NCBI RefSeq assembly: GCF_030704685.1
Contig: NZ_JAUZDX010000019.1
Coordinates: forward strand, 1-64,000
DNA length: 64,000 nt
Direction of reading: 5' to 3'
From: Acidovorax sp. A1169
Lineage (GTDB): Bacteria; Pseudomonadota; Gammaproteobacteria; Burkholderiales; Burkholderiaceae_C
Shown here: positions 8,560 through 16,211 of the stretch, in pieces
Layout of the letters: every line of letters begins with the position of its first letter
Numbering within the stretch: position 1 is the first letter of the stretch
Position numbers and translations under genes: made by a program
Notes under the pieces: model-generated
What the model was told of the DNA's origin: nothing
The model's database searches: none
What the model saw: the letters and a program-made list of their open reading frames with translations, nothing else

Positions 8560-10197
8560 TCAGGCCACATCCACCTCCACCAGCATGGCCCGGGGATGCG
8601 CCAGCGTTTCGCGCAGCACCTGGTGCAGTTGCGCCGGGTCACTCACCTGCACCGCATCGCAGCCCTGGCCGCGCGCCAGCGCCAGGAAGTCGAGGTCCGG
8701 CAGGTCCGTGCCTTCGAGCTTGTCCTCGGGCCCGAAGCCGAAGGTCGGCGCAAACTCCTGCAGCGCCGCATAGCGCCGGTTCTTCAGGATGATGAAGGTG
8801 ATGGGCAGGCGCAGTTGCGCCGCGCTCCACAGCGCCTGGATGGAGTACATCGCCGAGCCATCGCCCAGCAGGCCGATGACCTTGCTGCCCGGCTTTGCCA
8901 GGGCCACGCCCACGGCGGCCGGCATGGCATAGCCCAGCCCACCGCTGCACATGGTGTAGAAGGTTTCGCTGTGCAGGATGGGCAGGTAGGCATGCATGGC
9001 GGCGCGCGAGCTGGGCGCCTCTTCCACCACGATGGAATGTGCGTCGCGCACCTCGGCCAGGGTCTGCATCACGTACTGCACGCTCATCAGCGCCGAGGGT
9101 TCGGCACGCGGGCGCGCTGCACGCAGCGGTGGTGCGGTGCGCGAGGACAGTGTGGGCGGAGCAGGGCGTGCCAGCAGGTCTTGCACGCCCAGGCGCACCC
9201 CGCCCACGGCCGAGGTGCCCTCGGGCGTCCAGGCCGCCGTGCCGGGGTCCTCGATCAGCTGCACCAGTTGCGCACCGGGCGGCACATGCGGGCCGTGGCC
9301 CTCCACGTGGTAGGTGAAGGCGGCTGCGCCCAGCGCAAACACCAGGTCGTGCCCGCCCAGCAGCGCCACGATCTTCTCGCGCATGGCCGGCAGCACGCCC
9401 ATGAACAGTCGATGGTCCTGCGGAAAGCCGCAGCGCCCCGACATGGGGGCGATCCACACCGCAGCGTTGTGCCGCTCGGCCAGCGCCAGCACATCGTCCC
9501 AGGCGCCATCGCGGTCCACTGCCGCACCGACCACGAACACCGGGCGCTGCGCCGCATCGAGCGCGTCGCCGATGGCGCCCAGCACGCGCGGCTCGGGCCG
9601 GGTCTCGGTGCTCACGGTGCGCGCCGCCAGCGGCTCGCAGGGCTTGTCCCAATCGTCCGCAGGGATGGACACCAGCACCGGCCCGCGCGGCTGCTGCATG
9701 GCGATGTAGTAGGCGCGGGCAATGGCCAGCGGCACGTCTTCGGCGCGCGCAGGCTCGATGCTCCACTTCACGTAGGGCTTGGGCAGCTCCGTGGCCTGGC
9801 CCGAGAACAGGAAGGGGTCGAACGGCAGTATGGAGCGCGCCTGCTGCCCGGCCGTGATCACCATCGGCGTGCGGTTCTTGTGCGCCGTGAAGATATTGCC
9901 CATGGCATGGCCCACGCCGGCCGCCGAGTGCAAGTTCACGAAGGCCGCGTTGTGCGTGGCCTGGGCATAGCCGTCGGCCATGCCCACCACCACCGCCTCC
10001 TGCAGGCCCAGGATGTAGCGGAAGTCCTTGGGGAAGTCGAGGAACAGCGGCAGCTCGGTCGAGCCCGGGTTGCCGAAGATGGTGTTGATCTGAAAGCCGC
10101 GCAGCAGGTCGAGCACCACCTCGCGCACGGTAGGGCGCAGGTCGGTGGTGGTGGCAGCGGCGGTGCCGACAGGGCGGGAGTCAAGGGCCTGGAGCAT
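8560..10197 (-). CDS. mdlC: Benzoylformate decarboxylase (thiamine-diphosphate enzyme)
   Basis: Predicted to decarboxylate benzoylformate to benzaldehyde and CO2 in the mandelate pathway; 545 residues from the ATG at 10197. Residues matching the known active site are visible: FGNPGSTELPLF with the serine, LQEAVVVGMADGYA with the cofactor-activating Glu, NLHSAAGVGHAMGN with a catalytic His, and GRCGFPQDHRLFMG with the second His. The ThDP motif is GDGSAMYSIQALW followed by LKNRRYAAL. Related oxalyl-CoA or acetolactate enzymes lack this His pattern. A longer start at 10248 adds a non-conserved leader. A Bug receptor gene follows and a LysR gene diverges, so a small inducible mandelate/benzoylformate unit is likely. 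Confidence 0.88.
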   Translation of the reverse strand: MLQALDSRPVGTAAATTTDLRPTVREVVLDLLRGFQINTIFGNPGSTELPLFLDFPKDFRYILGLQEAVVVGMADGYAQATHNAAFVNLHSAAGVGHAMGNIFTAHKNRTPMVITAGQQARSILPFDPFLFSGQATELPKPYVKWSIEPARAEDVPLAIARAYYIAMQQPRGPVLVSIPADDWDKPCEPLAARTVSTETRPEPRVLGAIGDALDAAQRPVFVVGAAVDRDGAWDDVLALAERHNAAVWIAPMSGRCGFPQDHRLFMGVLPAMREKIVALLGGHDLVFALGAAAFTYHVEGHGPHVPPGAQLVQLIEDPGTAAWTPEGTSAVGGVRLGVQDLLARPAPPTLSSRTAPPLRAARPRAEPSALMSVQYVMQTLAEVRDAHSIVVEEAPSSRAAMHAYLPILHSETFYTMCSGGLGYAMPAAVGVALAKPGSKVIGLLGDGSAMYSIQALWSAAQLRLPITFIILKNRRYAALQEFAPTFGFGPEDKLEGTDLPDLDFLALARGQGCDAVQVSDPAQLHQVLRETLAHPRAMLVEVDVA

Positions 10198-10286
10198 GGG
10201 CGGGGCAATGCGGGTGGAAAGGTCTGATCTTCGGCCTCCGCCGCACATCCATCAATACAATGAAGTGACTAAGCAGTATTAGCCCA

Positions 10287-11186
10287 ATGCATATCAAAGA
10301 CATTGACCTCAACCTGCTGCGCCTGTTCGACGCGGTCTACCGCACACGCAGCGTCAGCCGCGCCGCCGAGCTCATGGACCTGACGCAGCCCGCAGCCAGC
10401 CAGGCGCTCACGCGGCTGCGCCTGCTGATCAAGGACCCGCTCTTCGTGCGCGCCGGCGGTGGCGTGCAGCCCACAGCCAAGGCCGACCGCCTGGCCGACG
10501 CCGTGCGCAGCGCCCTGGGCACGCTCGAAGAAGCGCTCAACGAATCCGCGCTGTTCGACCCCCTGCAGTCGCGCAAGGTGTTCCGCATCCACATGAGCGA
10601 CATCGGCGAGGGCCGTTTTTTGCCCGACCTCATGCTCGCGCTGCGCCAGCAGGCGCCCGGCGTGCGGCTCGAAACCCTGCCTGTGCCGGGCGAGCAGATC
10701 GCCCCCCTGCTCGACAGCGGCCGCATCGACTTCGCCTTCGGCTTTTTGCCCGCGGTGAAGGACACGCAGCGCGTGCAGTTGCTCAATGACCGCTACATCG
10801 TGCTGCTGCGCGAGGGCCACCCCTTCGCCAAACGCCGGCGCAACGCCACGGCATTGCTCGACGACCTGCGCCAGCTCGAATTCGTCGCCGTGCGCTCGCA
10901 CTCGGACACGCTGCGCATCCTGGCCCTGCTGCAGCTCGAAGACCGTCTTCGCCTGACCACCGAGCACTTCATGGTGCTGCCCTCCATCGTGCGTGGTACG
11001 GATCTCGCCGTGGTCATGCCGCGCAACATCGCACGCGGCTTTGCCGCAGCCGGCGGCTACACCGTCATCGAGCCCGCGCTGCCGCTGCGCGACTTCACCG
11101 TGTCGCTGCACTGGAGCAAGCGCTTCGAGGCCGACCCGGGCAACCAGTGGCTGCGCGGGGTGATCGAGGGGCTGTTCAAGGAGTAG
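10287..11186 (+). CDS. LysR-family regulator, divergent from benzoylformate decarboxylase
   Basis: 299 residues. The N-terminal winged helix-turn-helix is clear (DLNLLRLFDAVYRTRSVSRA, then LTQPAASQALTRLR). The C-terminal effector domain is of the NagR/DntR/LinR-like group (FRIHMSDIGEGRFLPDLM, SLHWSKRFEADPGNQWLR). That group responds to aromatic acids. The divergent placement 89 bases from mdlC makes mdlC and the Bug gene its obvious targets. The intergenic region holds a loose AATAC...GTATT inverted pair around 10254-10280, compatible with a LysR site but weak. It ends 44 bases before the tandem methylglyoxal-synthase-like gene. Confidence 0.92.
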   Translation: MHIKDIDLNLLRLFDAVYRTRSVSRAAELMDLTQPAASQALTRLRLLIKDPLFVRAGGGVQPTAKADRLADAVRSALGTLEEALNESALFDPLQSRKVFRIHMSDIGEGRFLPDLMLALRQQAPGVRLETLPVPGEQIAPLLDSGRIDFAFGFLPAVKDTQRVQLLNDRYIVLLREGHPFAKRRRNATALLDDLRQLEFVAVRSHSDTLRILALLQLEDRLRLTTEHFMVLPSIVRGTDLAVVMPRNIARGFAAAGGYTVIEPALPLRDFTVSLHWSKRFEADPGNQWLRGVIEGLFKE

Positions 11187-11230
11187 CCCCGCCAAGGCGG
11201 GCGTTAGACTGGCATGCGAATTCGGAGTAC

Positions 11231-12118
11231 ATGGTGACGACAACCCTTCCCCCACGAACCTTCGGCCTGGCCGCCCACCGCCTGCACCGCTCCACGGCAG
11301 ACGGCGGCTTGGCCCAATGGGCCGCCGCGTCGCACACAGCCCTGCAGGAGCTGCAACTGGGCATCGCCGCCGTCGGCGGCTGCGCCGACGCCATCGAGCA
11401 ACACGCCCTGGCCAACCACTTTCCCCACCTCATGCGCCTGCCCTATGGGCGCGAGGGCGGGGTGATGCGCGTGGTATCGCGCATTGCGGGGGGCGTGCAC
11501 CCCGAGCAGGAACTGGCCGGCGCCATCTACCTGCTGGACCCGCTCGATCCCTCGTCCCTGTACCCCGAAGCGCAGGCCCTCAAGCGCCAGTGCATCTCGC
11601 ACGGCAAGCCGCTGCTGCTCACGGTGGCCGCTGCCATCGAATGGGTGGCGGTGGAGGCCGCGCTGCAGGCCGGGGTCTCGCTGCGCGAGCGCCCGCCGGC
11701 CATGGTGCCTTCCATCGACAAGCAATCCGTCGCACTGATCGCCCACGATGCCTTGAAGTCGGCGATGGTGGACTTTGCCTTTCGCCACTTCGACCTGCTC
11801 TCGCAGACGCAGGAGCGCTTTGCCACCGGCACCACCGGCGGCCGACTCAACGAGATGGCCTGGTCCCGCGGCTGGCCGCGCGATCTGCCGTGGGTGCAGC
11901 CCCTGCGCAGCGGCCCGCTGGGCGGCGATGCGCAGATCGCCGAGCTGGTGCTGGACCAGCGCTGCGACAAGGTGCTGTTCTTCGAGGATGTGCATGTGGC
12001 GCGCCAGCACGAGGCGGACATCCAGTTGCTGGAGCGTGCCGTCTGCACCAAGAGCTTCGAGGCCGCCTGCTACCACACGCCCGCCATGGCCGATGCCTGG
12101 GCAAGGGCCTGGGCATAG
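11231..12118 (+). CDS. Methylglyoxal-synthase-like protein with two tandem MGS-type domains
   Basis: 295 residues, about twice the usual 150. The C-terminal half (about 166-295) matches methylglyoxal synthase: SVALIAHDALK, ATGTTGGRLNE, LRSGPLGGDAQIAELV and DKVLFFEDVH. Candidate active-site residues are His172, Asp233, His260 and Asp263, corresponding to His19, Asp71, His98 and Asp101 of the E. coli enzyme. The last two keep the same 3-residue spacing. The N-terminal half has the same order of elements (GLAAHRL, GIAAVGG, AGAIYLLDPLDPSSLYPEA, then GKPLLLTVAAAIEW) but no catalytic Asp, so it looks like a degenerate copy. The enzyme makes methylglyoxal from dihydroxyacetone phosphate. GGAG is 5 bases before the ATG. 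A GTG at 11147 overlaps the preceding gene and is rejected. Confidence 0.8.
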   Translation: MVTTTLPPRTFGLAAHRLHRSTADGGLAQWAAASHTALQELQLGIAAVGGCADAIEQHALANHFPHLMRLPYGREGGVMRVVSRIAGGVHPEQELAGAIYLLDPLDPSSLYPEAQALKRQCISHGKPLLLTVAAAIEWVAVEAALQAGVSLRERPPAMVPSIDKQSVALIAHDALKSAMVDFAFRHFDLLSQTQERFATGTTGGRLNEMAWSRGWPRDLPWVQPLRSGPLGGDAQIAELVLDQRCDKVLFFEDVHVARQHEADIQLLERAVCTKSFEAACYHTPAMADAWARAWA

Positions 12119-12192
12119 AACGAGAGGGCTCTGCGCCAGCGGCGCGGGATGTGTAAGCGGCAAGACACGCCATCGGCAATCGGGTACGATGA

Positions 12193-12208
12193 CTGTGTAA
12201 AAACACAG
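12193..12208 (+). promoter_or_regulatory. LexA (SOS) box
   Basis: CTGTGTAAAAACACAG is a palindrome matching the CTGT-N8-ACAG SOS consensus. It lies 42 bases before the radical-SAM start codon. A plausible -10 (TACGAT, 12185-12190) and weak -35 (AAGACA, 12162-12167) with 17-base spacing sit directly upstream, so LexA binding would cover the transcription start. Confidence 0.8.
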
Positions 12209-12250
12209 TATTCAACGACGCTTCCTTGAAGCCCACCCGGTTCCCCCTCC

Positions 12251-13408
12251 ATGCCCACCCCGCCCCGACCACCCGACGACAACGCCCCCCAGGTGATGCA
12301 GGAGGTGCGCATCCCCCTGCAGGCGGTGCGCGGCCGGGGCGCCGGCACGGCCCTGGCCCACCGCTTCGTGCGCGACACGCGCGAGGTGGTGGACGACGGT
12401 TGGGAGGCCTATGTGGAAGAGGGCGATGAACAACCCGCCCCGCTCGCCACCCGCGTGCACCTCGAGACGGCCAAGAGCGCCATCTGCGCCAACGACTCGC
12501 CGGACATCTTCTTCGAGCTCTCGGTCAACCCCTACCGGGGCTGCGAGCATGGCTGTGTGTACTGCTACGCCCGCCCCACGCACAGCTACCTCAATATGTC
12601 GCCGGGGCTTGATTTCGAAACCCAGATCATCGCCAAGCACAACATCGCCGCACTGCTGCGCGATGAGCTGGGCCGGGCCAGCCACGTGCCGCGCCTCATC
12701 AACATCGGCTCGGCCACCGACTGCTACCAGCCGGTGGAGCGCGAGCTCAAGCTCACGCGCAGCCTGATCGAGGTGCTGCGCGACATGCGCCACCCGTTCT
12801 CGCTGATCACCAAGTCCGCCGGGGTGGAGCGCGACCTCGACCTGCTCGCCCCGCTGGCCGCGCAGCGCCTGACCGCCGTGTACGTCACCATCACCACGCT
12901 CGACGCCGCCCTGGCGCGCCGCATGGAGCCGCGCGCCGCAGCACCCCACCGGCGCCTGCGCACCATCCGCACGCTAGCCGAGGCAGGCATCCCCGTGGGC
13001 GTGAGCGTGGCCCCGCAGATCCCCTTCATCACCGAAGACATGGAGCAGGTGCTGCAGGCCGCGCGCGAGGCCGGTGCAAGGAGCGCCTTCTACACCGTGC
13101 TGCGCCTGCCGTGGGAGCTGGACCCGCTGTTTCGCCAGTGGCTGGAGCTGCACTACCCCCAGCGCGCGGCGCGCGTCATGGCCCGCGTGCAGGACCTGCA
13201 CCACCTCGACCCCGCGCAGCGCGCCGCGGGCAAGGCCTACAACAGCGACTTCGCCACACGCATGAAGGGCTCGGGCCTCTGGGCCGACCTGCTGCGCCAG
13301 CGCTTTGCCGCCACCTGCCGCAAGCTGGGGCTCAACCGCGAGCGCATCGAACTCGACCTCACGCAGTACCGCCCGGCGTTCGCGCGCAACCAGGGCTGCC
13401 TGTTCTGA
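12251..13408 (+). CDS. PA0069-family radical SAM protein (spore-photolyase-like)
   Basis: 385 residues with a C-x3-C-x2-C cluster motif, CEHGCVYC (Cys98, Cys102, Cys105), that binds a 4Fe-4S cluster for S-adenosylmethionine cleavage. The central INIGSATDCYQPVER and PFSLITKSAGVERDL segments and the C-terminal YRPAFARNQGC are typical of the PA0069 family, distantly related to spore photoproduct lyase. The substrate is unknown; a DNA-repair role is suggested by family resemblance and by the LexA box upstream. From memory, the Pseudomonas aeruginosa homologue PA0069 is a LexA-regulon member. The last 46 coding bases are nearly duplicated at 23515-23560. The TGA stop overlaps the TGATAC beginning of a repeat element. 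Confidence 0.9.
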   Translation: MPTPPRPPDDNAPQVMQEVRIPLQAVRGRGAGTALAHRFVRDTREVVDDGWEAYVEEGDEQPAPLATRVHLETAKSAICANDSPDIFFELSVNPYRGCEHGCVYCYARPTHSYLNMSPGLDFETQIIAKHNIAALLRDELGRASHVPRLINIGSATDCYQPVERELKLTRSLIEVLRDMRHPFSLITKSAGVERDLDLLAPLAAQRLTAVYVTITTLDAALARRMEPRAAAPHRRLRTIRTLAEAGIPVGVSVAPQIPFITEDMEQVLQAAREAGARSAFYTVLRLPWELDPLFRQWLELHYPQRAARVMARVQDLHHLDPAQRAAGKAYNSDFATRMKGSGLWADLLRQRFAATCRKLGLNRERIELDLTQYRPAFARNQGCLF

Positions 13409-13454
13409 TACCGATTTGCCTTCAAACGTATGACGTCGTTGGGTCACCCTGCCG
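13409..13454. repeat. Truncated copy 2 of the inverted-repeat element
   Basis: The 46 bases starting taccgatttgcct match the left half of the 102-bp element at 5013 at about 36 positions, including cgtcgttgggtc. No right half or right terminal repeat follows. The rest of the gap to 13553 shows nothing recognisable. The element abuts the stop codon of the radical-SAM gene. Confidence 0.55.
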
Positions 13455-13553
13455 CGCCGGGTGCATGGCGAGCATTTGTAACGACGCATGGCAGGGATTG
13501 TCGGTACATTTATTCAACGAATTTCCCACTCAGGACACTAGCAGCCCGCTCAA

Positions 13554-14483
13554 TCACTCTATGGTCAAGGCTCGGCCAGCTTCTGCACCGAACAACTCAA
13601 ACACCATGCCGCGTAGCCATTGATTCACCGGCTCGCGGTGCACCTTGGCATGCCAGAACACACTGATCGGAGCATCGGGCAACTTGACCGGGTGCGTGCG
13701 CAATGTCAGCCCGAAGGGCTCGATCAGCCTGAGCGCCAGGAGCTCAGGCACCGTCGCCACCAGCGCCGTGCTCTGCAGGATGTGGCCCACACTCACAAAG
13801 TGCGGCACGCTCAGCCGCACGAGGCGGTCGATACCTGCCTTTTGGATCAACTCGTCGACTTTTCCGTGCCCCGTGCCCGCTGACACGATCACCAGGTGCT
13901 CCGCCGCCTTGTAGTCGGCGAGCAGCAGCTTTGGCCGGTCCAGCTTGTGCCCCTTGCGAAACAGGCATACATATCGCTGACTGAACAGCCGCCTCTGGAA
14001 AAACCCGGCCTTCAGATGCGGCAGCAGGCCGATAGCCAGGTCCACTTTGCCGGACTCCATGTCATCGCGCAAATTGATCGCGCTGTTGCGCACGGTGTTG
14101 AGCGTCACCCCGGGCGCCTCCCGGCCCAAGCGCTCCAGCAGCGCTGGCAGGAAGACGATTTCTCCGATATCCGTCATACCGATGGTGATGGTGCGCTTCA
14201 ACGTGGCTGGCGTGAACTGTGTGCGCTGGTTCAGTCCACTGTGGATCATGCCAAGCGCGTACCCGACCGGCTCGCTGAGTTGCTCTGCAAAGGGCGTGGG
14301 CACCATGCCACCTGACGTGCGCAGGAACAACTCGTCGTCGAAGATTCGTCGCAACTTGGCCAACGCATTGCTGACTGCAGGCTGCGTAAGCCCCATGTTG
14401 TCGGCCACCTTGGACACGCGCCGCTCGACCATGATTTGCTGAAACAAGACCAGCAGGTTCAGATCGATGTCAGATAGCTCCAT
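13554..14483 (-). CDS. nagR: NagR/DntR-like LysR regulator of the salicylate/gentisate genes
   Basis: 309 residues from the ATG at 14483. The HTH is MELSDIDLNLLVLFQQIMVE with GLTQPAVSNALAKLRR. The effector domain closely follows NagR/DntR: MTDIGEIVFLPALLERL, DLAIGLLPHLKAGFFQRRL, SAGTGHGKVDELI, VPHFVSVGHILQSTALVATVPE and a final FWHAKVHREPVNQWLR. Those regulators respond to salicylate. It is divergent from the NagAa-like reductase gene, with palindromes in the 97-base gap. The leftward oxygenase/gentisate operon starting near 22.7 kb is the other likely target. An upstream extension to 14588 would overlap nagAa and is not conserved. Confidence 0.9.
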   Translation of the reverse strand: MELSDIDLNLLVLFQQIMVERRVSKVADNMGLTQPAVSNALAKLRRIFDDELFLRTSGGMVPTPFAEQLSEPVGYALGMIHSGLNQRTQFTPATLKRTITIGMTDIGEIVFLPALLERLGREAPGVTLNTVRNSAINLRDDMESGKVDLAIGLLPHLKAGFFQRRLFSQRYVCLFRKGHKLDRPKLLLADYKAAEHLVIVSAGTGHGKVDELIQKAGIDRLVRLSVPHFVSVGHILQSTALVATVPELLALRLIEPFGLTLRTHPVKLPDAPISVFWHAKVHREPVNQWLRGMVFELFGAEAGRALTIE

Positions 14484-14509
14484 CGCCACTCCATCAGTGC
14501 AGGTGATAT

Positions 14510-14540
14510 GAATCAGCAATGGTATTGCAGCCGCTGATTC
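14510..14540. promoter_or_regulatory. Inverted repeats between nagR and nagAa (candidate LysR operator)
   Basis: GAATCAGC (14510-14517) and GCTGATTC (14533-14540) are perfect 8-bp arms 15 bases apart. Nested inside, GCAAT (14516-14520) pairs with ATTGC (14524-14528). The spacing suits a LysR-type regulator controlling both divergent genes. Confidence 0.55.
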
Positions 14541-14580
14541 TTGGGCACAATTGCCTGAATGATCTCGAAGCCAGCCCGCC

Positions 14581-15567
14581 ATGGACATCCTTGTTCAGCC
14601 GCTTAACCGCGTGATCCGGGCCGTACCGGGCGTGAATCTGCTTGATGCTCTGCGCGCCGCGCAGGTTCCCATGTCCTACTCCTGCCTCTCGGGCCGCTGC
14701 GGCATCTGCCGCTGCCGGGTACTCGATGGTGAGGTGCTCGATGGCGGGCGCGAGCACCAGCGCCCGCTGGACGGGATGGACGGCTCCGTACTGGCCTGCC
14801 AGACCTATGTGACTGAAGCCTGCACCATCGAGGTACCAGCGCCTGACGAGGCCGTGGTGCACCGGGCGCGCGTGGCCAAGGGCTCAGTCGTGGCAATCGA
14901 GCCGTTGGCTGTGGACATCCGGCGCCTGCTGGTTAAGGTCGCAAAGCCTATCGCGTTTTCACCGGGCCAGTACGCGCAGATCGCTTTCACGCCGGCACAT
15001 GTGCGGCCGTACTCCATGGCCAGCGTGCCGGGTGACGAACTGCTGGAGTTCCACGTACAGCTGATGCCAAAGGGCCGGGTCAGTGGCTACATCGCTGGTC
15101 AACTCAAGGTAGGGGATGCGGTCAAGGTCAGCGGTCCGCTGGGCGCGGCCTATCTGCGCCAGCAACACACGGGGCCCATGCTGTGCGTGGCGGGGGGCAC
15201 GGGGTTGGCGCCGGTGCTTTCGGTCGTGCGCGGTGCCGTGGCCGCAGGCATGCGCAACCCCATCCACCTGTACTTCGGGCTGCGCTCGCCGCGCGAGCTG
15301 TATGGCCTGGCATGGCTGGACCAGCTTCGCAGCGTGCACCCAGCGTTGCAGGTGCATGTGGTGGTGGCCTCGGGGGCAGACCCCGCGACCCAGCGGCGCG
15401 GACTGGTGACCCAGGCCATCGAACAGGACCACCCCGGCCTGCGTGGCTGGAATGCCTATCTGTGCGGCTCACCGCCGATGGTGGAGACCACCACGTTGGT
15501 GGCGCTGGGCAAGGGCATGGAGGTGGCCCAGATCCACGCCGATGCCTTTTACATGCAGGGCGACTGA
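14581..15567 (+). CDS. nagAa: NagAa-like ferredoxin reductase (2Fe-2S plus FNR domains)
   Basis: 328 residues. The N-terminal plant-type 2Fe-2S domain has Cys35, Cys40, Cys43 (CLSGRCGIC) and Cys73 (LACQ). It is followed by an FAD domain (RPYSMASVPGDE) and an NAD domain (GGTGLAPVLSVV; LCGSPPMV). This order is that of the reductase of naphthalene dioxygenase and salicylate 5-hydroxylase, which passes NADH electrons to a Rieske ferredoxin. In Ralstonia U2, nagAa heads the nagAaGHAb operon. Here it stands alone, divergent from nagR and convergent with the main operon, 3 bases from the end of nagL. A second, unrelated reductase lies within the operon. The Shine-Dalgarno is weak. Confidence 0.88.
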   Translation: MDILVQPLNRVIRAVPGVNLLDALRAAQVPMSYSCLSGRCGICRCRVLDGEVLDGGREHQRPLDGMDGSVLACQTYVTEACTIEVPAPDEAVVHRARVAKGSVVAIEPLAVDIRRLLVKVAKPIAFSPGQYAQIAFTPAHVRPYSMASVPGDELLEFHVQLMPKGRVSGYIAGQLKVGDAVKVSGPLGAAYLRQQHTGPMLCVAGGTGLAPVLSVVRGAVAAGMRNPIHLYFGLRSPRELYGLAWLDQLRSVHPALQVHVVVASGADPATQRRGLVTQAIEQDHPGLRGWNAYLCGSPPMVETTTLVALGKGMEVAQIHADAFYMQGD

Positions 15568-15570
15568 AGC

Positions 15571-16209
15571 TCAGCTGGCGTCCGGCTGCACGCCAGGTGC
15601 AGCCTTGCGGAACGCCTCAAGCTGACCGCAAGCGGCGTCCACTGCCTGGACCAGAGGCCAACGCGCCATGTCAACCTTGAAGCGGCGGGCACTCTCCACC
15701 TGCGCAACCAAATAGACATCGGCCAGTGTCGGGCTGCTGCCAAAGCAGAAGTCACTACGCCGCCGATCGCTTGCAAGGAGTGCCTCGATGGCGTCGAATC
15801 CCGCGCCGATCCAGGTGCCGCACCAGTCGTTGATTGCAGCCTCGTCCGCGCCGAAACGGTGGCGCAATGCTTCCAGGATGCGCCGATTGTTGACCGGGTG
15901 GATGTCGCAGCCCACGATGGCAGCGAGTGCGCGCACCTGTGCTCGCTCGCCGACATCGCCCGGCAGCAGCGGCGGATTCGGATGGCGCTCTTCGAGCCAT
16001 TCGATGATCGCCGGCGACTGGGTCATCAAGCGGTCGTCCGTATCAAGCACTGGAACTAGCTGCTGTGGGTTGATCGCCTTGAAGGCTTGGGCGAGATGCT
16101 CCTCGCGCCGCAGGTCGACCGCGACCTGCTCGTACGCAAGGCCCTTCAGGTTCAGCGCGATGCGCAGGCGGTGCGAGGTTCCACTGCGGAAGAATGAATA
16201 GAGCTTCAT
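15571..16209 (-). CDS. nagL: Maleylpyruvate isomerase (zeta-class GST family)
   Basis: 212 residues. It isomerises maleylpyruvate from gentisate ring cleavage to fumarylpyruvate, using glutathione as cofactor. The N-terminal thioredoxin-like domain shows the zeta-GST motif FFRSGTSHRLRIALNLKGL (the usual SSCSxRVRIAL region), then NPQQLVPVLD and TQSPAIIEWLEE. The C-terminal helical domain includes ADVYLVAQVESARRF. Zeta GSTs also include maleylacetoacetate isomerases. The gentisate dioxygenase and fumarylpyruvate hydrolase in the same operon favour the maleylpyruvate role. It starts 2 bases after the Bug receptor gene, so translation is probably coupled. It is the last gene of the operon. Confidence 0.88.
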   Translation of the reverse strand: MKLYSFFRSGTSHRLRIALNLKGLAYEQVAVDLRREEHLAQAFKAINPQQLVPVLDTDDRLMTQSPAIIEWLEERHPNPPLLPGDVGERAQVRALAAIVGCDIHPVNNRRILEALRHRFGADEAAINDWCGTWIGAGFDAIEALLASDRRRSDFCFGSSPTLADVYLVAQVESARRFKVDMARWPLVQAVDAACGQLEAFRKAAPGVQPDAS

Positions 16210-16211
16210 GG

